DNA of 64,000 nucleotides, taken from assembly GCA_949361645.1 (NCBI GenBank), contig OX442436.1, positions 1,463,179 through 1,527,178 on the forward strand, read 5' to 3'. Below, piece after piece: positions 27,293 to 64,000 of the stretch (its first letter is position 1; every line of letters begins with the position of its first letter). This DNA is from Spongilla lacustris. Lineage: Eukaryota; Porifera; Demospongiae; Spongillida; Spongillidae. The notes under the pieces are model-generated. The model made no database searches. It saw nothing but the letters and a program-made list of their open reading frames with translations, and was not told the DNA's origin. The position numbers and the translations under genes were made by a program.

Positions 27293-27495
27293 GCGTGCAT
27301 GTGTGTGTGCGCGTGCACGTGTATGTGTGTGTGTGTGTGTGCGTGTGAGCGTGCGTGCGTCATGTACATGTATGTCCCGGCCCATTACACACGCGTGGGT
27401 GGATTCATCATTACATGTATGAAAACGACACAACGCTCTCACGTGCAGGCACAACGGCCATAAAATAAAAGGTAGACAGCTCGCCTACCTTCCAT
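17381..27495 (-). CDS. MIER1: MIER-family transcriptional co-repressor (ELM2 + SANT)
   Basis: Homologue of mesoderm induction early response proteins, nuclear scaffolds that recruit HDAC1/2 through ELM2-SANT; paralogue MIER1/2/3 not resolved. Exons (minus): 27495-27489 (ATGGAAG), 27238-27108, 26285-25598, 23634-23573, 23320-23251, 20971-20918, 19480 to 19401 or 19397, 18426-18325, 18256-18218, 17961-17918, 17702-17572, 17486-17381 (TAG); about 505 residues. N-terminus has the family signature (TAEMLVHQDVDDEATLEEEE, then EGDMPLEQLLALYG). An acidic stretch ending STEDWKR leads into ELM2 (EVKVGPEHQAEV ... GDKVIWKPDG ... YLAKVAEHLTG ... ALEILQRFHHD). SANT follows: PWTEEECKRFETG, LRSVGKDFNALSKQ, RTFKELVEFYYVWKKTEGY. 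The end is MDFMERLLDLQDR. Oddities: a GC donor, a duplicated exon end near 23417, and one ambiguous donor at 19397-19401. Confidence 0.92.
18557..19178. repeat. 33-bp minisatellite, about 19 copies
   Basis: Unit GGGACACTCCCATTGGAACA + TACCCCATGTACA in a MIER intron between the exons at 19401 and 18426. Because 33 is a multiple of three, several frames stay open for over 200 codons on both strands; these are not genes. Confidence 0.95.
20757..20848. repeat. (CA)n microsatellite
   Basis: About 90 bp of CA repeat, 70 bp downstream (in MIER direction) of the ELM2 exon 20971-20918, inside the same intron as its GC donor. Confidence 0.95.
21078..21546. mobile_element. Foldback MITE with CACCCGGG termini
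   Basis: Left end ACACCCGGGTGA and right end TCACCCGGG. The arms pair imperfectly over about 210 nt each: GTGGAAATTGGCCATA, GCTTTATCTCCTTGA, TGCATTATAAT and AAAAGTCCAATGAT recur in reverse complement on the right. No coding sequence. It sits in the MIER intron between 23251 and 20971, and a 25-bp satellite starts immediately at its right end. Confidence 0.85.
21545..23188. repeat. 25-bp minisatellite, about 65 copies
   Basis: Unit GTGGTGACCAGGGCATGATC + AGGTT. It has a few variant positions (ACC/AAC, GGCATG/GGCACG/GGACACG), which occur in blocks that suggest stepwise block duplication. It lies entirely inside a MIER intron. The TGATCA palindrome occurs in nearly every unit except the GCACG variants, where it is CGATCA. 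Confidence 0.97.
23417..23572 (-). repeat. Purine tract plus duplicated MIER exon end
   Basis: On the minus strand the exon end AACTCATCTACTGAGGACTG + GAAGAGA at 23573 is followed by GTATGTGAG, about 120 nt of pure G/A, and then a second copy AACTCATCTACAGAGGACTG + GAAGAGA followed by GTACAT. The 156 nt between the two donors is a multiple of three. All-purine DNA has no stop codon, so the second donor could be used in frame. Confidence 0.8.
23660..23900. repeat. Degenerate CACCTACACCATACTCCTCC repeats
   Basis: Pyrimidine/A-rich, imperfect repeat of about 15-30 bp units (CTCCCACCTACACCAT) in the MIER intron between the exons at 25598 and 23634. Confidence 0.7.
24379..24414. other. Perfect hairpin AATGAACTGTACAT/ATGTACAGTTCATT
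   Basis: A 15-16 bp perfect inverted repeat around a loop of about 4 nt in a MIER intron. It could be a remnant foldback element or an intronic RNA hairpin; nothing supports a function. Confidence 0.7.
24655..24908. repeat. CAGCCC/CAGCCT repeat array
   Basis: Hexamer-based array (CAGCCCCAGCCTCAGCCC) of about 250 bp in a MIER intron. The C-rich strand could form i-motifs and its complement G-quadruplexes; not demonstrated. Confidence 0.85.
25105..25335. repeat. 22-bp pyrimidine minisatellite
   Basis: About ten copies of CTCCCTCCTCTCTCCCTTCC + CG, all pyrimidine except one G per unit. It is followed at about 25430-25570 by CACACACCATGCA repeats ending just before the MIER exon at 25598. Confidence 0.9.
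26290..26980. repeat. Purine-rich tract GTGATGGAGGGGAG
   Basis: About 700 bp of imperfect GGTGATGGAGGGGAGAG repeats in the MIER intron 27107-26286. It creates an artificial long minus-strand open frame that runs into the true exon at 26285. Confidence 0.85.
27252..27352. repeat. (GT)n microsatellite, interrupted
   Basis: GT/GC-alternating DNA of about 100 bp in MIER intron 1, ending about 14 bp upstream of the acceptor of exon 2 (27238). Alternating purine-pyrimidine sequence so close to an acceptor could affect splicing; inference only. Confidence 0.9.
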
Positions 27496-27831
27496 GGCTT
27501 CGCCGCTACAACATAATATTTCCTAGAAGGAATTGAGAGCAGAAGACTTAGGGCTTGTTTACATCGTTCTCGTTAACATGTAGGGCTATTTCTAGCGGTA
27601 ATAGGAACAGCAACACAAGCACCATACAAGAAGAGATTTTAAGTCAGGTCAGTTACCCACTCCTGCTGATTTCAAATGCCCCTTCTGAACTTGACACGTG
27701 CGCCAAAGGTCCGCCTCCTGTTGTTGAGTTGCTGCCACTCCCCTTTGTTTTTGTTTTTTTTTTTTGTTTTTTTTTTGTTTTTTGGTTGGGCAACAAACCC
27801 GCACGTGCGCTTTCGGCACGCCTCCTTGCGA
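27496..27831. promoter_or_regulatory. Head-to-head promoter interval (MIER / gene at 27832)
   Basis: The start codons of MIER (minus, 27495) and of the exon at 27832 (plus) are 336 bp apart, so both 5' UTRs and core promoters must lie mostly here. Two CACGTGCGC words (E-box core CACGTG at 27695-27700 and 27802-27807) are visible. A T-rich run at about 27748-27782 separates them. No TATA box seen. Confidence 0.5.
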
Positions 27832-27884
27832 ATGGCTGAACCATCAGAGCTACCGTGGTTCACTCGATTTCTGGATGCCGTAAG
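27832..27884 (+). CDS. First coding exon of an unidentified gene
   Basis: ATG followed by AEPSELPWFTRFLDAV, ending in phase 2 at a strong donor (AAG|GTAAGC). The Kozak-like context, the donor and the divergent position next to MIER make a real 5' exon likely. No family recognised. The following sequence runs into a 200-N gap, so the rest may be missing. The phase also fits the PP2C-like exon at 33833, so it could be an alternative first exon of that gene. Confidence 0.45.
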
Positions 27885-28094
27885 GTAAGCAAAAAAAAAA
27901 AGCATTCTGCTGTTTTAGAATGATGAGGGATACGGGATACAGTACCCTGTGGAGTTATATAATCCTCAGATTCTGCTCAGCTGAGTAGGCTAACATGAAT
28001 GTGTGGGATGACGTAGAGCACTAGAGGCTCTAAAAGGAGGGCAATGGCCAATGCGCACTGTCTAGCGATTCTGCGAACCTTTATTGCACAGGTC

Positions 28095-28294
28095 NNNNNN
28101 NNNNNNNNNNNNNNNNNNNNNNNNNNNNNNNNNNNNNNNNNNNNNNNNNNNNNNNNNNNNNNNNNNNNNNNNNNNNNNNNNNNNNNNNNNNNNNNNNNNN
28201 NNNNNNNNNNNNNNNNNNNNNNNNNNNNNNNNNNNNNNNNNNNNNNNNNNNNNNNNNNNNNNNNNNNNNNNNNNNNNNNNNNNNNNNNNNNNNN
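28095..28294. other. Assembly gap (200 N)
   Basis: Exactly 200 undetermined bases, a round number typical of a scaffolding gap of unknown size. Translations spanning it have no meaning. Confidence 0.99.
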
Positions 28295-28441
28295 GTCATG
28301 GGTGTACATGTGGCCAACTTCATGGATCATGGTTCCAGTAAAACCCCAGCAGGCCTTGTTTCCAATACCATATGCCTTGGCTCCACGCAGACCACATTGC
28401 TTGAATACCATATGCAGGAATGGATAGGCCATATGCACTAT
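28295..28441 (-). CDS. Metallopeptidase-like exon fragment (HEXXH), cut by gap
   Basis: The minus-strand frame reads FKQCGLRGAKAYGIGNKA, then CWGFTGTMIHEVGHMYTHD, and runs into the gap. HEVGH is a zincin HEXXH motif. The order small-Gly-x-Cys-Trp before G-T-x-I-H-E recalls the astacin (M12A) catalytic segment, but the usual GFxHE after the motif is absent. It may be a diverged exon, a pseudogene piece or chance. A possible acceptor (GAGACAG) lies just upstream near 28454. Confidence 0.3.
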
Positions 28442-29220
28442 ATGCAGGAGGCTGTCTCGTGGGAGAACGGCCTGGGCTGTGTCTTTTCATAATAGCCTTG
28501 TTTGGGTTCATCCCTGGCCCCGTTGCAGGAGGGTTTCACCTAGTATGCATCCAGAGTGCAGTCTGGCTAATATTCATCTTTACCAATGCATAGACAAATA
28601 GCCATTACACTATACATAATATGGCGTCGCGGGTGATAGCGCTAAAAATAACAATATTCTGAAGGCTCACAACTTCTAGTAGAATACGCGGCACCACGAG
28701 ATGACATTGGAAAATATAGAAACAACCTACCGGCTTTACACTGTTAAAATTTCAAGGTACTTTATAAGGGCGGAAACTTTACCAGGGCAACGTTTATCCT
28801 CCTAGGTCGAGAATCACCCCGTGGATTTGCAAGCTAATGCCACATCCAGGATTGAAAGATAGCGCCAGAGATGCACATCATTAATACCAGTAGACCTTTT
28901 AGAAACTGTACATAGACAACGCCGGCACTGTATCGAAACGGTCTGTACAAAAAGGTCCATCCACAAGAGCAGATGTGTTGCTAGGGTCGTAATTAGGTCC
29001 GTTGCTATGAAAAATTTTCGTATCAAGGGGCGTAGCCCTTTTGTCCAAGGTTCAATGAAACAGCCGTGTATGTTACGTCTCGATAGTAACGGTGCGGAGG
29101 CGTTAAATAGCAGTTTTAATTTTTGATTGTTATATAAGAGACGTACGTACACTGTAGCGTGTAGTCCGTAAATGGGCTGAGTTTGTTCGGGAAAGAGCCG
29201 CTTTCTTCGAATTTGGTTTT
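28442..29220. other. Interval between the gap fragment and PP2C-like gene A
   Basis: Unique-looking sequence. I see no further convincing exon, tandem array or inverted repeat. It must hold the promoter of the exon at 29221; no TATA box is obvious. Confidence 0.4.
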
Positions 29221-36916
<7,696 letters not shown>

Positions 36917-37280
36917 ACTATTTATACTTATCATTGCTCATTATCTGGTTTGTGTCATAGTGTACATGTAACCGAGTTACGTGCATATAATAAGCACCTC
37001 GATATGAGCGATCCACTAGTACGACCACTACATATCAGCTGACTCCAAATATTATCATGGTAACAGAATAAGATGATTATTCAGGGGGGGGGGGGGGGGG
37101 GAGGGGGGGGAGAATGCCCACCAAGGAATCAGATTCGTGCCTTAGAGCAAGCAATTTTCTTTGCCACCAACTCGTCCCTAAGAATTTTGCATTCTAGTAG
37201 AAGTGCCTGGTGAACCTTTGATCAATCAATGCAGGCACGCATGCCATGAGCAGTTGGAGCAGATTTGGTGGGTCTGTTAC
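36917..37280. other. Convergent interval PP2C-like A / SPATA1
   Basis: The 3' ends of two convergent genes lie here. It has a G run at about 37085-37110. The minus strand near 37125-37195 has an acceptor-like CTACTAG and a frame with RDELVAKKIACSKARI then stop. That could be the last SPATA1 exon, but the frame cannot be fixed. Confidence 0.4.
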
Positions 37281-42342
<5,062 letters not shown>

Positions 42343-42460
42343 CGATCGGGTAGGCCCTAATTGTTAGTTTTGACACCACGTTCGGTAAGACCACGTGATC
42401 TACATTGGCTTGTTTATGGTGTGTGTAGCCGTTCTGCAAACTGCAAACTAGTAATCTGGA
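42343..42460. promoter_or_regulatory. Bidirectional promoter SPATA1 / DIMT1
   Basis: The SPATA1 (minus, 42342) and DIMT1 (plus, 42461) start codons are only 118 bp apart. ACCACGTGAT (E-box core CACGTG at about 42392-42397) and an ACCACGTTC word are visible. No TATA box. Such a gap must hold both core promoters and 5' UTRs unless the SPATA1 start is further downstream. Confidence 0.6.
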
Positions 42461-57678
<15,218 letters not shown>

Positions 57679-57774
57679 CTGCCAATGCTCTTGTTCTCTG
57701 TATGATCATGTTCATATCACAAAGGCACATGTTTTATAATGCTATGATTTGCAGACGTGTTTTCACTTTCATGT

Positions 57775-58165
57775 GATGTCATGTCCACAGGATAGCTAGA
57801 TGTCATGTCCACAGGACAGCTAGATGTCATGTCCACAGGACAGCTAGATGTCATGTCCACAGGACAGCTAGATGTCATGTCCACAGGACAGCTAGATGTC
57901 ATGTCCACAGGACAGCTAGATGTCATGTCCACAGGACAGCTAGATGTCATGTCCACAGGACAGCTAGATGTCATGTCCACAGGACAGCTAGATGTCATGT
58001 CCACAGGACAGCTAGATGTCATGCCCACAGGACAGCTAGATGTCATGTCCACAGGACAGCTAGATGTCATGTCCACAGGACAGCTAGATGTCATGTCCAC
58101 AGGACAGCTAGATGTCATGTCCACAGGACAGCTAGATGTCATGTCCACAGGATAGCTAGATGTCA
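57775..58165. repeat. 24-bp minisatellite downstream of DIMT1, 16 copies
   Basis: Unit GATGTCATGTCCACAGGACA + GCTA, nearly perfect, starting about 100 bp after the DIMT1 stop. It may lie within the DIMT1 3' UTR or between DIMT1 and PP2C-like B; it ends about 190 bp before the PP2C-like B start codon. Confidence 0.96.
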
Positions 58166-58356
58166 TGTCTAGAGCTGGTGACCGCACATCTGTTGTGGTC
58201 GAGCCCTGCCTGCGCACACTTACGAATGTGTCTTCATCCGAGGAAGATTATGCGCTTTTAAATTCCTATACATGTACAAGGGTCGACGCAGAAATGTATA
58301 CGTACATGTATATGATTATGCGAAGGAGATAAACAAGATCACGTGTGTACTTGGAC

Positions 58357-59623
58357 ATGGCGGAGCTGATGAGGTTAGTCTTGTTTTGACTGCCCAAACG
58401 TTATGATGTGTGAAAGTTACCGCTATACGTAAGCTATGCTTTCCCTTGCCTCCAAAAACGATTGTTTCCTCCTCTGTACAGTGGCGGAGTCCTATGGGCT
58501 GCTACTTAACTACAATACGGGGCAGAGCCTTCAGCTTGCATGTCGCTGCATAAATGGGCTGGGGTAGAGACATTTGTGGAGTTGGGTATTATTAAATACT
58601 GTGCATAGAAGCACCGACATCGCGTCTTCATTCGCATACTAGTGGTAGTGGCTTTGAGATGCGTAAAGGGATAAGCACCGTGAAGACGTCTGCATGCAGC
58701 GCTTTGTGACGTGGAAGATGCGGTAGCAGCGCTACATAATGATATTTAAGCTGCAACCTTCTGTTAAGAGGGGGGCGGAGCACCCCACCCCCTCCCCCCT
58801 GTATTTACTTTTACGTACGTACCTTAGGTTGCTTGTAGTCATTCTCAGCAGATGTAGTTTGCGGCATTAGCGATATAACGTGTTTATGTGCATGCACTTG
58901 TTAGTTACAGCAGCTACAGTACACGTGTATATAGATTATCTCAGGTGATACTGTGTATGTATACAACGAACGATTCAAGTTGGTGGGGCAAGCCGAATCA
59001 TGGAAATGGTACTATAAGGAATTGGCATTTTATTGCTTGGACAACAGCCACAACGTTTCTTCAGAACAGAGCTGGTGATTTTCACAGCGTCTCTCTTTTT
59101 GTGGGGGGACGGATGGAGGGATACAGCTTCTACTACTATTTATGCCCATACAGCTAGTATATTTCATTCGAGTACAACATTACTGACAGGGCATTGATAG
59201 AGGTTGATGTGTTAAATATTCACAGTAGGATGTATTCTCTTCTCTTTGTGCTACTCACTAGGAAAATAAGAAATTCCATGCATGCAATGACGATTGCAAA
59301 GAGTGACCCTGATTCCATTCCACAATACAAGCTCAAACGTTTAATTAAGGATGATATAATAGCACAGCTGTCAAGGCCTGAGAGTACGAGCTGCTCACTA
59401 AAGCGCAGCGTCAGTGATTCTACTTTGCCATCACCTGAGCTATGTATGTTACACTAGTGCTTGTGTGTGTGTGTATGTGTGCATGTATGTATGTATGTAT
59501 GTATGTATGTATGTATGTATGTATGTATGTATGTATGTATGTATGTATGTATGTATGTATGTATGTATGTATGTATGTATGTATGTATGTATGTATGTAT
59601 GTATGTATGTATGTATGTTTGTA

Positions 59624-59654
<31 letters not shown>

Positions 59655-61174
59655 ATGTATGTATGTATGTATGTATGTATGTATGTATGTATGTATGTTT
59701 GTATGTATGTGTGTGTGTGTATGTATGTATGTATGTATGTACGTACATACGTACGTATGTATGTCTGTATTATAATGCATTGCATATGCATGTGTATATG
59801 ATTATAATAATATTATGTGTGTGCTTGTGTTTGTAAGTACACTGCAAACAATACTAATATGTTGGCCAGTAGTATCCATGGTTACAGAGTTATTTGCTCA
59901 CCACCAATCATAGTATGTCATAGAGTTGGGCACTAAATACGCTATCGCCTTGACCTTGTTAGCTTGTCCTCTGTGATTGGCAGCTTTGCTTGAAATGTCA
60001 TTCTTTGCACCACGTAATTAAAGGTTGGGATGAAGCCAGTCCTGAAGCAGATGGCGATGTCGTGACTCTTTATGATGCGATTGATGTTGAAACAAACAAA
60101 CACCACGGCGATCCCATCGCTGATGTCTTTGCTATTGTGGCCAGGCCCAACAATGCCATCCTGGCCCTGGCCGATGGCTGCAACTGGGGTCCAAAGCCCC
60201 TCAAAGCCGCTAGATGTGCCATCTTGGGGTGCACAGAATATCTGAGCGACAGGCTGTTCAGGGAGGACACCATGCCATCCAACACCCAGGCCCTCATGAA
60301 GCTTATCAGGGAGTCATTCGACGCTGCGCAGGATCGCATCATCCAATACGACGGCGCTACCACAACACTTAGTGTGGCTGTGGCCTGCGAAATGGAAGCT
60401 CCCATCCACAACAAGACGTGGGCATTGTGTGTGGTGAGCGTTGGAGATAGCCCTTGCCTTGTGTGGAAGCATAAGAAAAAGATTGTGGAGGAGGTAACAT
60501 CGGTGACAGAAGAGGGGAAAGAGAGGGACCTGAGGGACTGTGGGGGCTGCCTGGGTGCCAATGTGGGAACACAGCCAGACCTTAGTAATCTCATGTGCTA
60601 TTTTGTGCCTGTCGCAGAGAACGATGTAGTTTTTCTCGTCAGCGATGGTGTCTTTGATAACTTTGACCCTGTCATTTTACTTAAGGGGACCACTGAGTGT
60701 GAAAAGCAGAGGAAGTCAGAGGGAGGTGCACTTGCTGATTTGCCTGTACTGTCACGAAAGCAGAGAGAGGAAGTTCAGTTGCAATTAGTTGCTGAACACC
60801 TGAGAAAAGTCAAGTCTGAAAATGGCAACAGCCTTTTGGACGCAAGTATAGTTACAAAGGCTCTCATGCAATATGTAATGGACATCACCAACACCAAACG
60901 TAACTATTTGGAGCACGGATGTATTGACATTGACAGCAATTCTGAGCTTAGTGCTCATGCAAAGGCTAAAAAGAAGGCTGAAGTTCTGAACTTTTTGCCT
61001 GGGAAGCTGGACCATGCGTCCATTGTAGCGTACAAGATTGGAGTCCCGCACCAGGATTGTCACCCAGAACAAGACGTTGATCTCAGTTCTGTCTCAGTTG
61101 CATTTACCCATAGCGACATTGAGATTGATGGATTTCTCAGTGTTAATTTGGGGCCTTCTAAAAAGGCATCCTAA
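58357..61174 (+). CDS. PP2C-like domain protein (CG9801-like), copy B
   Basis: Exons 58357-58373 (MAELM, ends phase 2), 59262-59443 (ends phase 1) and 60024-61174 (stop TAA); 449 residues. Exon 2 encodes a Ser-rich linker (IPQYKLKRLIKDD, CSLKRSVSDSTLPSPEL). Exon 3 carries the domain: WDEASPEADGDVVTLYD, GDPIADVFAIVARPNNA, motif 1 ALADGCNWGPKPLKAARCA, VVSVGDSPCLVW, VSDGVFDNFDP and KLDHASIVAYKI. Unlike copy A it keeps the Asp of SDG (codon 60644-60646). In both copies the usual final DN is DH. Known only by family: metal-dependent Ser/Thr phosphatase fold, substrate unknown. It is tandem in orientation with copy A but separated by SPATA1 and DIMT1. Intron 2 contains a long (GTAT)n array. Confidence 0.85.
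59468..59762. repeat. (GTAT)n microsatellite
   Basis: About 280 bp of GTAT with short GT interruptions, in PP2C-like B intron 2. It begins within 25 nt of the donor at 59444 (GTATGT), so the donor itself resembles the repeat. Confidence 0.97.
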
Positions 61175-61800
61175 GGTGTATTGCTTAGTTTCTCTTTTGT
61201 GTTGTTTGTTGTGTATAATATCTGTATCATATCTGTATCATATCTGTATCTTTGTTGCTTACCATGGACAAATTGTGCAAAGCTACATGTAGGTTACAGA
61301 AAAGGAAGGACTATATAGCCCTGGCATGGGGCCCGTGCCAGGCTGCCAGCTCTCGACGGCCCTGACCGTCCCGCGGCCGGTATACCGTTGCACGCGGTTT
61401 AATTTACCGCCATGATTGTCAATCTTTTCATGTTTTAAACTGATTATTGCTTATGCATTCGTTTGTCCGAGATGGATCAGGATGCCCAACTCACGAAAAA
61501 TCCGTGAGTGTCTGGAGAATAAGATTATACTGAGCTATATATTACGGCCAATTTATCACAGCTGTCTGCTCAGCTTTTGTGGCTCGGGACAAGACAAAAA
61601 GCGACTACTGTCATTTATGCCAGTTGCATCATGATTTACTCATTTAGACAGTCTCAGGCTAATTCTGCACATTTGGTCCAAACGTCACTGTTGAAAGCTT
61701 AAAGGTCGCCTTTCCCACTATCACCATCAATACATAAGTACTGGAGGAATGGGCACAATAACAATGTATGGGGAGGCTAGTCTCGGCCCCAGACCCAACG
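61175..61800. other. Intergenic interval after PP2C-like B
   Basis: No gene seen. It contains short ATCTGTATCAT repeats at 61220-61250 and otherwise unique sequence. Confidence 0.5.
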
Positions 61801-61889
61801 GACGCAGCTGCGGCGCGGATGGACTACATCACCGCTACGCGTCAGTGCAGTAGGCGTAGCGGTGATGTAATCCATCCGCAGCTGCGTCA
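61801..61889. other. Long hairpin GACGCAGCTGCGG ... CCGCAGCTGCGTC
   Basis: GACGCAGCTGCGG, GGATGGACTACATCACCGCT and ACGC are repeated in reverse complement (GCGTAGCGGTGATGTAATCC, ATCCGCAGCTGCGTC) around a 10-15 nt loop: arms of about 36 nt with a few mismatches. It looks like the core of a foldback element. Confidence 0.8.
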
Positions 61890-61904
61890 TAGGGAGGCGG
61901 TTGT

Positions 61905-62060
61905 TACATCATTGGCGCGAATCGAGTGGGAAAAAGTGGGCGTACTTAGTTCAACGTAACGGATGGCATAAAAATTAACGAACAGTACACATCCATAGGT
62001 ATAGGACCTCTGTACCTACAAACCGAATTTGAAGCGATTTGATTACTCCTACCTAAAGTT
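61905..62060. mobile_element. Degenerate half-copy of the 45085-45936 MITE family
   Basis: ATTGGCGCGAATCGAGTGGG, TTCAACGTAACGGAT, AAAATTAACGAACAG and AATTTGAAGCGATTTGA follow the same order and spacing as ATTGGCGCGAATCAAGCGG, TTCAACTGTATCTCCGTAAC, ATAGAAATTAACAAACAG and AATTTGACGCG at 45535-45670. Only one arm is recognisable. Confidence 0.6.
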
Positions 62061-63370
62061 ATGGCGGGTTTGAACCCGGTCGGGTATCGAACGTTGCATG
62101 CAATACTGGTGTGGGGCAAATGCAAAACTTCAAAAAGCGCATATACCTAACCGCGTATGGTTTGTGGTTGGTTGATTGGTGCTAGAGTAAACGTGCCAAT
62201 ACTTTTAATTAGACGATGTAATAATATCGATGTCGATCTGCCACATGTAGGTCCTGCGTTAACATCGAACATTTTTTGCCTGTAGCAGAGATTATATATT
62301 ATATTATCTCTGCCTATTGTGTCTGATGCATATTCACTGTAGTGTGCATATTTATCGCCATATTGCGGGAGAGAAACACAGCAAAAAAAAAAAGAAGACC
62401 GCAAATCGAGACTTGATTTTACAAGTGATCTGACACCTATACATACTGATACAGACTGATTACATGCAGCCTGCATACAATCGTTGATTTTCATGTCATC
62501 ACTATATATCACAAGGAAAGTGGCTCAAAATGAATATTTTATATCCCTATTTTGCTTTTTATGACTCAAATGAAGCACAATGTGCGATAGGTCCGGCGCA
62601 CATGGCAGCATTTGCCACAACAATTTTAGGCCCGAAACTATTTGCTCATCTAACCGCACGGTGCAAATTCACTGCAGATACGTATACTTTTCTTGTAGTG
62701 CAATTTTTAATTGTACATGCATATAAATAAAAGCACTAAAACAAGCATAGTTTTAATGCTTTAATACTTAGATAGTATCAAAAGCTTCCGCGCTTCGCGA
62801 GGGAGGGGGCATATCCCCCTCCCGCACCCACCCCCTTTTGGGGACCCACGCCCACTTTCGTATTAACCGTGCCCCCCCCCCCCCCCCCCCCCCCCCCCTA
62901 GTTGGGCGTAGCCCGACCATCGCGTATTGGCGGAAGGTCGTGTACCAAACCCGCACAGTTTTTGTACAAGCTGCAACGGGGATTGCAGTCCAATCAGAAT
63001 GCAGGAGCCCAATTATATACATTCTGCGGCAGCTGGTAGTTTCATTGATACCGATTGTATAACACGCCACAATTCATTGACGTATTGCCGGCATAATACG
63101 CCTGTACATGTATCCGACACGCATATCGAATTCTGCGAAGGAGTGACCACCAATCTACATTCTTTTGGTGGGACCAAAAATATTGCAAGTGCATGTACGG
63201 TGCTGCCTAATAATTGGTTGTAATGGATCCGCACCATACACAGGAGTACTCTAGTACATATGCGAAGGAGTGTCCACCGGGCTACGTTTTTGGCGGTAAC
63301 CGGAAGAGAATCGCATGCATTCTAGTATAAAGTATGGTGTTTATGGGATTGGAGTACGCGTCAAATACAC
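62061..63370. other. Intergenic interval before the peroxidase-like gene
   Basis: A C homopolymer of about 24 lies at 62874-62897. I see no exon. Repeated words TCGCGTATTGGCGGAAGG / TATGCGAAGGAGTG hint at diverged repeats at 62900-63300. Confidence 0.4.
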
Positions 63371-63380
63371 CTCACTGCTG

Positions 63381-63422
63381 ATTGGTTCGTGCATCAGTGC
63401 ATGGTACCCGCTGTATATAAGG
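63381..63422 (+). promoter_or_regulatory. CCAAT/TATA core promoter of the peroxidase-like gene
   Basis: ATTGG (reverse CCAAT) at about 63381-63385 and TATATAA at 63414-63420, 68 nt before the ATG at 63482. The spacing predicts transcription start near 63445-63450. This is the clearest TATA box in the window. Confidence 0.65.
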
Positions 63423-63481
63423 CGGCATTCAGACCTAATAAACATCTATACCGTGCACTAAAAAGAAGTGCCCGGTGAGAG

Positions 63482-64000
63482 ATGAACGGTTTCCAAAATG
63501 CCGTGTCATTGATGCTCGTGCTAGCGGTGCTAGGAGCGCAAGGATTGGATCCAAAAGGTAAGCGTGTAGCACGGTGCTAGGAGCTAGGTGTGTGCATTAT
63601 TTTAAAATCAACTCTCTCGCATTCAGAACGAGAAGCCCTTATCGATGCAGCCATCGCCGAAACAAAGGGGCATTTTGAAAAACTGGAAGCGCAGTTCACA
63701 GTGCCAAAAGATGCAGCATTTTATGCGACGGAATCGAGGCCCGATTTTTTTAACAGGGGGTCGAAAGAATCTCTGATGCAGGGCAAGGCGCGCCTCGAAT
63801 TTGAAGACATGATACGCAGAGCTGAATTGAAGCTATTGCAACACGAAAGAAAGCACAATGCGAACATCCATGAGAAGGCAGCGGAGTTGGCCAAAGAGCT
63901 GTTTCACAAACCAGGTTCTCTCCTTACAGAAGAAGAGCTGGTAAAGATTTATGGTTCCGGCTCTTGCAGAACTCTCCCTAACACTAACAGTGCGAGCTGT
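63482..64000 (+). CDS. Animal haem peroxidase-like secreted protein, N-terminal part
   Basis: Exon 1 63482-63557 encodes a signal peptide (MNGFQNAVSLMLVLAVLGAQ, cleavage near GAQG), ending in phase 1 at GTAAGC. Exon 2 starts at 63627 (AG acceptor, phase fits) and runs off the window. The mature start EREALIDAAIAETKGHFEKL, then MIRRAELKLLQHER, then LLTEEELVKIYGSGSC resembles the propeptide of myeloperoxidase/peroxidasin-type proteins. There, helices with an EEA..LVD..Y pattern precede LTP(A/E)(Q/E)L......SGC just before the catalytic domain. The haem-binding His and Arg would lie downstream, outside the window, so enzyme activity cannot be judged. Family assignment is by pattern, not by catalytic residues. 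Confidence 0.6.

Noticed and set aside
27653..27905. Lys-rich minus-strand frames opposite the exon at 27832
   Set aside because: Generated by the T-rich run of the promoter interval; no splice or start support.

Overview
This is nuclear DNA of a multicellular animal. Genes have GT-AG introns with consistent codon phases. The identified proteins are metazoan types: SAS-6, a MIER-type ELM2-SANT co-repressor, SPATA1, DIMT1, CG9801-like PP2C proteins and an animal haem peroxidase-like secreted protein. Between exons the DNA is very rich in minisatellites, (GT)n runs, G/C homopolymers and ACATGTA words. Very short introns (38-90 nt) coexist with kilobase introns full of repeats. A marine invertebrate, perhaps a sponge, is my guess from texture; the sequence does not prove the taxon.

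Layout. 1-15230 (+): SASS6 homologue, 5' end cut by the window, fifteen exons. 16126-16957 (-): a 179-residue secreted orphan in five exons. 17381-27495 (-): a complete MIER co-repressor in twelve exons with ELM2 and SANT domains. 27832 (+): first exon of an unidentified gene, divergent from MIER; a 200-N gap follows at 28095-28294, with a metallopeptidase-like fragment on the other strand. 29221-36916 (+): PP2C-like gene A. About 37281-42342 (-): SPATA1 homologue, 3' end unresolved. 42461-57678 (+): complete DIMT1, twelve exons. 58357-61174 (+): PP2C-like gene B. 63482-64000 (+): start of an animal haem-peroxidase-like secreted protein, with TATA box.

Functional links. SASS6 and SPATA1 both belong to the centriole/cilium/sperm sphere, but their proximity need not mean anything. 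MIER and the unknown gene at 27832 share a 336 bp head-to-head interval, and SPATA1 and DIMT1 share one of 118 bp, so both look like bidirectional promoters. The two PP2C-like genes have the same three-exon, phase 2/phase 1 architecture and are local paralogues; copy A has lost a metal-site Asp in one motif.

The repeat fraction includes at least five foldback or long-inverted-repeat elements (10266-10510, 11800-12612, 21078-21546, 34257-35714, 45085-45936), an antisense tRNA-like SINE head at about 9727-9792, and about eighteen minisatellite families, many with a palindrome in each unit. All exon limits were derived by eye from reading frame, splice dinucleotides, codon phase and remembered family sequences; nothing was searched or computed.
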